Assembly (NCBI RefSeq): GCF_002234675.1
Contig: NC_019876.2
Coordinates: forward strand, 20,963,661 to 21,027,660
Direction: 5' to 3'
Length of the DNA stretch: 64,000 nucleotides
Origin: Oryzias latipes
Lineage: Eukaryota > Chordata > Actinopteri > Beloniformes > Adrianichthyidae
Below the pieces are notes generated by a model. It was not told the DNA's origin and ran no database searches. It worked only from the letters and a program-made list of their open reading frames with translations. The position numbers and the translations under genes are program-made. Shown here piece by piece: positions 23,148 through 35,200 of this stretch (positions are counted from its first letter, which is position 1; each line of letters opens with the position of its first letter).

Positions 23148-25271
23148 CATGCTTCCACTTGTGAAAGTACTACAGATTCAACAAACATTGATCAGGATGC
23201 AATGGGACATCCAGTTCATTTCAGCCGTGGATATTCACCTCCCAACAAGGACACTAGGGCACATACAATACTGTAAAGAAGACCGCTCTATTTTAAGCTT
23301 TACCGTTTGTGGACAACATATTGTTATAAGCAGAAAGAAACACACAAAATGACAACAAATTCAGTTGTTTATTTTAAACTACAGCCATGTTCTAAGATAT
23401 TGATTAGTGTTACTAAAGACTACTTAAGATATTATAAAAGTATATTCTTGTAATAGGTATTTTAAGGAATTTTGGCCATACTTGAATATGGAACCAGAGA
23501 TTTCAACTAGAGGGGGGTCTGCAACCTAAAAACTAAAAGAGCCATTTGGGTCAGCTTCTTTATTGATCAAAACCCAGCAGAGCGGTAAAGTTCTACTTCA
23601 ACGTCTAGATCAGGTGTCTGCAACCTGAGGATCTGGAGCCGCATCCCTTCAATGTAGTTCTTTGGCTTTGAAGAAAAATGATTTAAATCATTTATTTGTA
23701 GTTTTGGTTAATTTGTTTTAGTTAATTAAGTTTTGTTATTTATGTTTGGATTTTTAACATGTCATAACTGAGCAAGGATGGCAAAAGGTTTAATTTATTG
23801 CCAAAAGTGGTTTATTATTAAAATAAACGTAAAGAACGTATTAGTATATGCTGCACAACAGTACCTAGTTGCTATTTAAAGTTCTTAAAGTATAGAATTG
23901 TACATACATATATAGATTATTTTGAATAAGGATTCTAAACGATTGTTTCAACAAAAAAGGAGCATTAAAGAACAATACATCAAAGTCATGGTGATAGAAA
24001 ATGTCATCTTTGATTTTCTCACATTTCTTTACAAGGAAATCTGCTGCAGAAGATCTTATTTGACACAGGATGTAGTTTATTTTGAAAGGAACCTATATGT
24101 GCTGCAGTCACAAGTAAAATAAGTTAAAATTGTTTTACAGGGAACAAAATAAGATAGTGATAGTTATACTTACATTTTTTGAAAGCTTCATTTTATAAAT
24201 TCATGCATTAATGGCCACAAAAACATAAATGAAGTGTTTCTAATCTGTATGGTGGGATTTTGCAACTGTTGTTGGGTTTTGATCACAAAGAAACTGGACC
24301 AAATAACTGTTACAGTGGTTGCAGAACCGTTTAGAAAAATCCCACAATGTATTCATGTTTTTGTGACCATGCATTGTAGCTTTTTCATATTTAAAATAAA
24401 CAAATTGCAAAAGTGTATACATTTACCTATTACATTTATGACAGGAGTAAGAGCAAGTTCTTTTCAAAATAAAATGCAGTACACTGCATCAAATAAGATC
24501 TTCCTGCAACAGCAGATCGCAGGTAAAAGAAAAGAAAGCCTAGTCAAAATTGGCCATTTCTTTTTTTATTTATCTAGAATATTTTTTGTGCATCAGCAAA
24601 CTTTTTCTCATTTTAGTATTGAAAACATTGTTTTAGGATCAAATGAAAGTTAAGAACTTGTGCTTTAAACCTATTGTTATTGAAAATGCATCTAACAGAA
24701 GATTACGGTAAACCTTTTTTTGTTGTTTCTTTTAGTTATCTGGCATGTGTGCATTTCAGAGGAGTGGTAAAGCCTGTGATTTAGTGTAATGTCTGCAGTG
24801 GTTTAAAATAAAACAGCTTGTCACAGGTCTTTTCTATTCAGGGGACAACTTTTGGAATAAATGGGAAGTAATAAGCAGCAAATTTGACTTGATGTCATCT
24901 TTCCTTGTGGGCATACAGTTTGCTTTGAAAAAGTGTCTGCAGCCTTACAGGCACTTCATTTCACTGTCAAGCACACTTGTCACATGACAAATTCTTGACA
25001 CAGCTTCATCAAATGTCATCTGAAATGCCAAAATCTGACACTTTGAGATCAAGAATACCAATGTTTTGAGTCTTTAAGTCATGAGCGTTCAGACACCAGC
25101 CTCTGAGAAACCGCTAAAGACTGACATCTAGTGGCAAAGACCAGAAGTGCCAAATGAAAGCATTAAAAGGAACTTTCAAAAAAACTTTACAGAAAGCCTT
25201 TACCTCCAACATTTTGGTGTTACAATAAAAACAAAAAAAAAGTTTTATAAAACATTTAAAAGATATATCTG
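23148..25271. other. Intergenic DNA between protease and ccnb3
   Basis: AT-rich. Pieces of AGAGCCATTTGG / GGAGCCGCATCCC type at 23535-23660 look like old hAT remnants. No gene found. Confidence 0.4.
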
Positions 25272-25277
25272 TTTATT
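25272..25277 (-). terminator. Candidate poly(A) signal of ccnb3
   Basis: AATAAA on the minus strand about 420 bases beyond the ccnb3 stop. A second AATAAA lies nearer, at 25428-25433. Which is used cannot be told from sequence. Confidence 0.4.
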
Positions 25278-25694
25278 TTATGTGTGACAGGCATTTAAAA
25301 AGTAGCAAAGCCTCAATCTTGTCTTTTACACAAATAACAAACATGATCAACTGTACAAAGTCTGAAACATGCAAAGCTACAAACTTTAAGATCATGTGGA
25401 AACTTAAAAACACAGGCCAGCACAACATTTATTAGAAAAAATAAAGAACCGAACATTTCTTTTTAGAACAAGCTTCCAAATGAATGAGATTGCTTATAAA
25501 ACTCATAAAAAAATGCAAACATATAAATCTATAAAACAAAGGCCAATTTCTCGATGATAAATGCCCATTTGAATGGAAACTATTTTACAATAATGGAGGA
25601 AACTTGACTACTTATAAATATCAAGGACATAAAAAAACTATGTACATTTTTTTTAGTTAAAGGGAGAGTTAAACATTTTTGCAGATATTTTTTG

Positions 25695-26258
25695 TTAGCA
25701 GGATAAGGCTTTCTCCAAAACGCTGATGTCCACCAGTGGCACCGTTGCAACTTCAAAAAATACCCTAAAAACATTTTAAAAAGACATATTTAAACTCAAC
25801 AGTACAGGATTTAATGACATACAGATTGTGGATTCTAGGTTTTAGAGCACCTACTTATGACTGTACTTGTTCCTAACAGCCCGGAGTTTATCATCGGCAG
25901 GACCCTGGAGCATCAAATGTAGCTTTCTGACAACTGGTGCCACCTCTGAGGCCTGATAGCCAGAGTGGAACTGCAGGATGGGGGACTACAGGATGAGAGA
26001 AACACGTTTATAACATAAGCCCAGTCATTTTCTCGTATTTACAAATTCCTCTAAAAAAAAATTTAACTCAAGTCTGAATTGCCAGCTATTCCAAGGTGAC
26101 AATTTGTCATTGAGGTGTTGAACAAAAGCAATTGTTCTACGGTTGACAAGTGTATCTTCATGTTTTTGCTCATGACCTTTGGGTGACGCCATCAGATGCT
26201 GTGATTATGACACACTCTTGTCATTAGTAAAGCATCGGTCACAACTAGGGATGTGTTG

Positions 26259-26293
<35 letters not shown>

Positions 26294-29200
26294 GCTTCAT
26301 TGATATGAATCAATCCAAGCTTAATAAATCAATAATCCACCCATAAAATAGAGATCGATCATTTACGTCTTTCCTTAGCAGGTGACCGAATGCATAACAG
26401 TAGCAGAAGCAAAAGTCTCCTCTCCTAGCTATGATGCAAACATCTAAAAGAATTTCCCATAGGACAGCTAATGCTAACGTTCGTTCGACCTAAACATACA
26501 TTGCTGATTAAATTAACAGCTTTATAAACTCACAGGCAGGAATTTTCCAAACTTTTTCAATGAAACCTTTTTTAAAGTAACCATTTGTGTTCAAAAGCAG
26601 CGGTCCCCAACCTTTTCAGTGCCATGGAGCGGCATGAAGTCACACGAACTTTTCACGGCCGAATCTTTAAGAAGTAGGCGGAGAACTTTTTTAGAAACGC
26701 TACGCAGAAGGAGAAACACATACGTGACAAGACAAACCCCGAGCTTTTATTTTGACAAGCACAACATTGAACATCGCTCAGTTGTCATCATTTTTACTCA
26801 TTTTGCTAGCTGCTGGGTTTTATTTTAGTGGTAACCTATCATGTGACAGAAGGGCGCCTTGTAAAGAGTGACAGACGGATGTAACAGGGAATCGGGCGAT
26901 TTTTTAAAATAAAACATCTTTCAGATTCCAACATAAATAAAACGGAAGTAATGTAAGTTATTTATTCTTTCTATGTAGCCTGGTACCAAATGACCCTCGG
27001 TCCGTGGCCCGGGGGTTGGGGACCGCTGGTCTAAAGCACAGATTTTTGCTAAAGTGTAATAATCTAGCGTGAGCTCCACCTAGTGGCCAAACTGAATCAC
27101 CTTGCAGGAGAGAAATAACATTTATTTTTGTAAAATGAGCCAGTTTAGAGCCTTCTGCACATTTTTGTTGGAGCTTCTCTGTTTCACAAACATGTAACAC
27201 TGTATGGATTTTTGATAACCGCGGGGATGAACCACCAAGGGGCGCGGTGTCGCGGTTGACCCGAATTTCGGGTCGGGCTTAAGATCTTACCTCTACTGTA
27301 GGAAGACGTCATGAAATGGGTGGCAAGGAGCAACAGCCAATAACTCATATTTCATTAAAAAATGTTCTTTTGTGTGCCAAAGTTAATATATTATCATATA
27401 CATGGATATTGTTTACAGTATTAAAGGTTTAGGAATATCATGGTATAGACCGGTTAAGAACAGTATCTGCACCAAATCATTTTAGTGATGAGTTCTGGAT
27501 GCATTGACTGTATATAAGAACTGGACCGAGTGCCGACCCCCCCCTCCCCCATTCCCAACAGGAAGTACCGGCTGGTTCCAAAATATCCCACAAACTGTTT
27601 TTCCTTATTGCAAGCAACTCAAGTTACAAACTGACCAATTAGATGCCTCAATAAAAGTATGTGGTCTCTTTACACTCATTTGGTCCAGGTCTCATATACA
27701 GTCAATGGGTGTGTGCTGTGTAAAAGACATCCATAAAAATCAATGGTGCTGTTTTTACAATACTGAGGCAAACCTACCCAGCTCCCCAGGTCTTTAGTAA
27801 TCAGCGCCATCAGCAGGCAGGCTGAGGCCAGCAAGGAGCCCCTCTCTGACACCAGGTCCATCTCCATCAGACTCATTTCACAATAGTAGCGAGCCAGAGT
27901 CAGTGTTTCCATGCTGGCACTCACACACTGCACAGGGGGCCAAAGAGAGGCAACGGTCAGATCAAACAGTGTGCCCCTGCTGGGATGCTAAATCCCACAT
28001 TTGACCTTATGCCTGCCCACCTTGGCATAGCGTCTGAGGAACCGATATGGGATGGGAATGTTGATGTCGAATGACAGCGTCTGCAGAATGCTGGCCTCCA
28101 TGGAAATAAGCTCCTCCCTTTTGTATGCATCATCACAAATATAGAGAAAATCATCAACACAGGGTGGGCTACGCTCCTGCAGGATGACAAAAACAAATGT
28201 ACATTTATTCCAAATCACAAGTCATGTTACTTCTTTGCAAGCTCTCTGCTCTTTTACTGAACATCTCTTAAATGATTCCTACGATAAAAGGCTTCATCCT
28301 CACCTCAAATTTGGAGGCTATGAGCATGGCAGTGGAGCCCACCAGCTGCAGCATCTCTCGGTGGATGGAAGCCTTTGACAGGTAATGGTCTGTCATCTTG
28401 ACAGCCAGGTAAAGAGTCTCATGGTACAGCTCAAAGTTCTCCTACACAAACAGGAAAACAGACTATCAGAAAAAGAACCACCACTAAGACCCGCTACGAT
28501 CAGCTTTTGATCTACTGTAAGTGTTCCAGGGGTCTTTTAATTATGATTGTGACGTTTTTAGCCAAAATCAAAAAACCGGTGTCGTCTCTGCAAAGTGGCA
28601 GGAGTTCATTAGCAATTCACCTCCGAGTTGTGGGCGGGATCGTTGGCGGGGGCAAGCCCAGCTCCCCTTCCCATCACCCATCTGTTTAACTGCTCTCCCA
28701 CACGCTTACAGCCCCTCAACAACCCCAAGCTAACATCGCCAGTGCAGCAAATATGGTTGAAACGAGGACAACAAAAACAAACATGGATCTATTTTTCTGC
28801 ATGAGACTGGAGCGGAGCAGGGAGATTGCAGATTCACAACGATTTAAATAAAGAAAAACTCAGAAATGCAATTTTAAGTTTAACCTTCCTTATACATGTC
28901 CTCCATCAGAAAATGTCCCAAGAACATGTTAAAAACACCAAAAACACTATTTTCAGCTGAGTGGATCTTTAAGGGAGCTCAGGAATTATTTTTATAAAAA
29001 CAGAAATCTCAATTGATGCAATATTTGTTCTGCTTTGAAAAAAGAAAAAAAAACTACAGTAAGCAGGCAATAAAGAAATATACGGGACTGAATGGTAAAA
29101 ACAACAACTCAGAATAGTGTTGATCAACCAAATTTGTGTTGCTCCAACACAAAAAATGTAATCACCTCCAAAGCTGTCATAAATAGAAAAAAAAAGCAAT

Positions 29201-32200
29201 AAAAATTAATAATAAGCTTAGAAAAACCACCCATGACAACCCAATAGCAGGAACCTCACCTGTACTTCAACCAGCCAGTCCACCAGAATGGCTCTCATCT
29301 CTGGGTTGAGGCTGGTGTGTGTGAGCATGTAGTTACTGAGAACAAACTTCTCCTGCACACCAAGTAGAAATAAACAGAAGTGAATATATGTTTTAAACCT
29401 TGGTACGGGCATCTGCTTGTTGAGTTTGGCACACCTCTCTCTCTTTAAGGTAGTCGAAAATATCTTTGGCGTACTCCGGACACATGTAGCAGTCATCAGC
29501 GCTGTCTGAGTCGATGTCGAACTCCTTCGGGATCTGCAGGCGAAGACAAAGGGGAACGTGAGTTCTACCTCCTGCAGCCTTTGCACAGCGGTTTCACACA
29601 TGCAGCATTTCTCCTACAGGTTTCCTCTGAAGGTGCGCGGGAACTTGACTAACAGGAGCCACCAGAGCATCCACCGTCTCTGTAAGGGAAGCTACCAGAC
29701 TCCTCTGTGCTTCCTCCTCCTTTTCCTCCTCTGTGTCAGTCTTTTCCCTTTCCGTGGTCGACTCCTCCGAACTCACGGACCTGATACGGAAGCAAGTGTG
29801 AGAAATTAACTCCTTTGACACCAATAAAACATATTTGAAGTTAAATTGTTAAAAGATTTACTTTTTCAAGTTTGCTTGATTCTTTGCCGTCACTGAGATG
29901 ATGGTCGTCTTCTTGACCGCTTTTTTCCCGGTTTCTTTCTTCCTACCTGGAAGGCTGATCTGAACCTTGTGAGCCTTAAAGTAGGATCAAAAAGGACAAA
30001 CTCAATACAATGCATCCCACAAACATGACTTTTCAAAGGGAAAACTCTGTGAGCTCTGTGATTGAATTTTACAAAATGTAAAGGCCACATTAAAAACAAC
30101 AATCTACAATCTTTCTTTAAATATCATTTTCACAAGTAAAAATTACGGTACAGCCTGTAGATTAGTGAAAACTGATTCTGAGAAGCTCTTGGAAGTGAAA
30201 ACTCAAAGAATTTGAGGATTATCTGGTGAAACAGCTAAGATGAGGGGGCAGGCCATGACTCCTGTTCTACTAGTGAAACATGGGAGAAAATTCTGTTAAA
30301 TGTCTTCAAATTATGAGGATAGAAAGTCAAAACAACTCATCAATAAATCCCACATGCTAAAACCTCATTTGTCAATACCCACCAAAATGTATTTTCTTCT
30401 CTATCGTTTTTTATGTAAAGATGAGTTATCTTTCCATTTCTCTCTGGTTCTTTTTTAGTTTGCACTATGTTGTAAGAAAGTAATACATTTCAGATTCCCG
30501 TCAGAATAGAAGCGCATTTATGGTTCAGCTGATGTCATTACATTTGTAATAACAGTAGCCCACTACGGCTGTAAAGAGTAACCAAGTACTCAGATATTTG
30601 CAATCTGATCTCAAGAGTTTGCGTATGAAAATTTGCAACGTCTGAGATCAGCAGAGAGTAAAAAGACACTTCAGGTCATGTAATTATAGCTCTAAAAATG
30701 CAGAATAATATTGGATTTTAAGTACATAAACTACACTATCCGACTGCACGAAAGAGACCGGAAGTAAATAAATCTTTAAAGAGTCAATGAAGCTCCTTAT
30801 ATTAAAAAAATGAAAGTATCAAAAGAGACAAAGACTGTTCAGGTTACTGAAATATGTTTTGAGAAAAAAACTAATTTGTTTAAAATATATACAAAAGTAA
30901 ATAGAATAGAAAATATGATAAATATGAATTTAGAAAAAAATCTTGTGATTAAGATGAGTCTTATATAGTCGTTACATTTTTAATAAGGTGTTACAGTGTC
31001 TTCATTTACTATTTTAACTTTACTATTTTGTCCTCCCATTTACTGGAAATGTATTCTGCTAAACCTTCAAGATGGAAAAGCTGTACAAAACTTTTTCAGG
31101 ATCTGTCGAATGAAATGAAGGTAACATTGATATATTTATGTTTTGTCTACTGCTGAAGTTAACCAGGAAGTTGACAGAAAAACTATTGAGTGTGAAATTG
31201 TTCAAAATGTCAAATATCACTTCTTTCTTTCAAAATCAGGGTTTTTACTTGTAATGTTTTGTTCATTCTGATCTCCTGTTCAATATAAAAGATTAAATGC
31301 ATATTAATTTTATATGGCGATTAAATATATATTTTCAGTTTCATTTAACCAGTAAAACAACATTCATATAGGAACAATCAAACATATTTAGTAAAAATGG
31401 TGCTTCGATCTGTGAATCGTTGATCTTCATTCGTGAATGGAATCACCTCTTAAGTAGCGGTCCACAGCCTCGTGGGCCACTCAGATCAGCAGAAATTTAA
31501 CTATCCCGCACCAAGCAAGGTGTGTATGTAGTGTGTGTGTGTGTGTATGTATTTACAGGGCGTGCAGAGTTTAAGACGGGTGTCATTTTAAAGCTATTGT
31601 GACACCAGGCAAGGCGGTGCCAGAGAGGTACTACAGACATAACTAAAAATATGCATGAGAATGCAGTGGTTAGACGTGCACAGAAGTGAGGCTAAGTCCA
31701 GCAGGCAGCTGACGGTGTTTTTCCATTTGGTGATGTAATGGCTAGATTTCCCTGCACAGCTGTTCGTGGAATTATACTCTCTGCTCATGTTTTTCTTGTT
31801 TCTTTATGACTTGTCCCATTCAGACAGAAGCTGAAGTCTCATGTGCTGAAACACTTTCTTTTGGATATAACTGGGACTTTGTTTTCTTTGAACACACAAG
31901 TATTTGAGGTTGAACTTTATTTTATTACTCGTTTTATTATCATCATAAATTCCTTTAGATTTTGGACCAAAATGAAGAAAAGTAGAGTGAATGGGGTGTT
32001 TAAGAGGACACAAAGACAAAGTTTGAATTTAAAAAAAGAAGGATTTTGATTAAAGGAAAATAAATCAAATTAAAGAAAAACACATTAGGCAGTAAAAGTT
32101 ACTCAAAAATTCATTATCTATCCTGTCGTGTGAAAATATTTACCATAGGACTGATTTATATACACACACCTCCCACCCACATAACTACTAATTGCATACA

Positions 32201-35200
32201 AACCTCCACATCTATACACACCCTCATAAATAAGGACTAATATGCACATGTTTAACCATAGATGCATGCCTGTGTTGGTGCACAGGTGCTCAGGTGTGTT
32301 ATGTTATGGAACCCAGCCCAAAGCGGACTGAAGCAGAAGTGGCCACCAGACACACCCCCACCCCCCCCCTCAGCCAAAGGACTTAACTATAATGAAAACT
32401 GGACAGAGTGAGTGTGACATCAGTCTAAGTCAACGTTTCTATGGCAACCACTCTCACCAATCAGGAGTGAGCTTGTGTGAGGTCCATACCCCTAACGCTG
32501 AAAAAGGGGTCTGGGGAACATTTCAAACATTTTAAACGGTGGATGTGAGTAATAGCGGTTTATTTCTCTATAGATGTCTGTGGGATTTTGACTTCTTGGA
32601 GTCAGCGGGTACTTCCTGTTTGGAACACGAGGGGGGGGGGGGGGGGGGTTATTACATGAGTGCAGTTTTACGTAATATAAAGTTGTGTCAGCTGTTGGTT
32701 GGACTCAACAGAAGATGGACCCACTACTCCATTACAGCTTTGTAATATGGAATATGGTTTTCCATAATATGGAAAACTGTGTTTGTATTAAGAGTTAGAA
32801 AGTACAGGACTTAGGTTATTATTAGGTTATGGTCGAGTTCTGTCTTTACTCACACGTGGATCCAGTTAAAGGTCAAGAACATAGACCAAGAGATCTGAAA
32901 CACGACCAAGACCCATCTGAAACCAATGCAATAGAACTTGACTGGATGGATCCAGGACAAAACATGAGTGAAATACTGAAGTTAATCTGAGCCTCAACAG
33001 GAAATGCATCTGATCTGATCCTGACCTTAAGCTGGATGCAGATGAGGAAAAACAGCCCTGATATGGCTGTAATTATTCTGAAGCAATTCAAAAAGAAACA
33101 AACGCCACAGGAAATAAAAGAAACATCAAGCAGCAGCATGTCTCTGCAGAAAGCAGTCTGCGTTGCAGATGTCTGCACTTTTGCCTTTTGGCCTCCAAAA
33201 AGAATCCCCCGCCAATGTCAAATAATTGGGCAAGCTGTTAATCATAGCCCTAATAGTTTTGGAAATAGCTCAGCCCAGTTCGTTCTGCATAATCCTCAGC
33301 CTGTTTTTTGCTATGAAACACTGGGACTCTGGCAGTTTCTCAGCAGCTATTTGTCATCACAGATGTGCACTGGCAGCTGGCTGGGAAGTCAATGAGCTCT
33401 CCAAAGAGCCCTTCATTATTTTTATGATGAAGACTTAAATCATCATGAAAGATATATGGCAATAATTTTAGAGCACAGCCATCTCTTTTGCATGTTCCTG
33501 TTGGTCATTTATGTGGGTATTTGATGAATGAGAAGATGCAGACGTGCAGTAATGGAGAACATAAAAAGCTAACATCTGGACTTTTTTCCCCCTCCAAAAA
33601 CTTCCAATTGCAGCAGACATACACAGCCTGCGGCAGCAGCAGGCACCACGAAAACTTTGGAGCTTCCTGCACAGATAATTTACCTCACAGTAAGTACAAA
33701 ACAAACATATGCAAGACTGTCAGTTTTTATAAAATATCTGCATTTCAGGAAAAACCCAGAACACAAGAGAGAATAGCATTCTGACAAATATGTCCCAAAG
33801 AGGGATTGTATCAATTTGTGATAATTTCCTATCCCGGCCACTTGTGGGCGAAGGCAGGGGGACAACCTGGACAGGTCGCCAGTCTGTCGCAGGGTAGAAT
33901 GTCCACAAACACACACCCATTCACTCTCACAGTCACACTCACACCTATGGACAATTTAGAGTTGCCAATTAACCTACGAAGCATGTTTTTGGACGGTGGG
34001 AGGAAGCCGGAGACCCCAGAGAAAACCCACGCATGCACGGGGAGAACATGCAAACTCCACACAGAAAGGTCCCCCACTGATGTTCTGTTTTTCACGTCCC
34101 CCAGCCGGGACTTGAACCGGAGGCCTTCTTGCTGTGAGGCAAGAGCGCTAACCACTGCGCCACCGTGCAGCCCATTCTGGAAATTGTACCACATCAAAAG
34201 AAGAAAGAGGTCTGTAATATTCTTCATAGAAACATTTCAACTTTAAGTCACAGTATGTAAAAAAATAAAAGCACATTGTTTGATATTTAAAGAATCTATC
34301 TGGATAATGGTGCCAAAAATAAGCATTGATCAATACCTAAAGTTCACCTCAATCATTGAATTGTAACCCTGGTTAAAGCTTTAACAGATTGTAATTGTAG
34401 CTGCTATTTTTGTCCATTCCTCCATGCAGATCTTTCAAGAGCTGTGATGTTTGGGGGCTGCTGCTGGGAAACATGGACTTTCAACTCCCTCCACAGATTA
34501 TCATTGGATAGAAGTCTAGACACTGGCTAGAATGCTCCAGAACCTTGAAAGGCTTTTTTTAAAGTAACACCTCTTTTCTCGTCCTGGTGATGCGTTTGGG
34601 ATCTTTGTAATGCTCCAGCCATGTTCATCATCAATGTTCTATCTGATGGAAGGATGTTTTTGTCTAGTTCTGGCCGGTTTCCTCACTGTCCCCCTAAGAT
34701 CATTTGAACCTCACCAGGTGAGATCTTGGATGGAGATTTTCAGAGATCTTGTATTTCTTTCATTTTCCAACATTTGATCTCTTCTCGTCAAGCTGCTTGT
34801 TTATTGTACATTTGCTCATTCCTGTCTTGTTCGGTTCTAAAATCTTTTACCTGGGGTCCTTAGACAGCTCTTTGGTCTTGTTTATGGTGACGAGGTTTGC
34901 ATTCTGACTGTGCAGACGGGTGTCTTTTATACAGATAACTAGTTCAAACAGGGGACATTAATAGAGATAACCAGTGGAGGATAAGGAAGTTTCTTTAACC
35001 CTTGTGCTATCCTAGATGACCCCACCCTTACATTGACGTGTTCTCCCTACCATGACAAAGGTGGATAAAGGTGGAAAGATTTAATGTAATCCATGGACAC
35101 CAGTGAAGATCACAAATCATTGAAGAAAAAAGGTTCAGAGCACTGTCTAGTGGGTCTAGATGACCCAACTCCCAATGTTAAAGTGCCTAGGATAGCACAA

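Noticed and set aside
34100-34174. A possible tRNA gene on the minus strand
   Set aside because: A and B boxes are present, but the sequence continues into a SINE body and tail and does not fold into a complete cloverleaf by eye.
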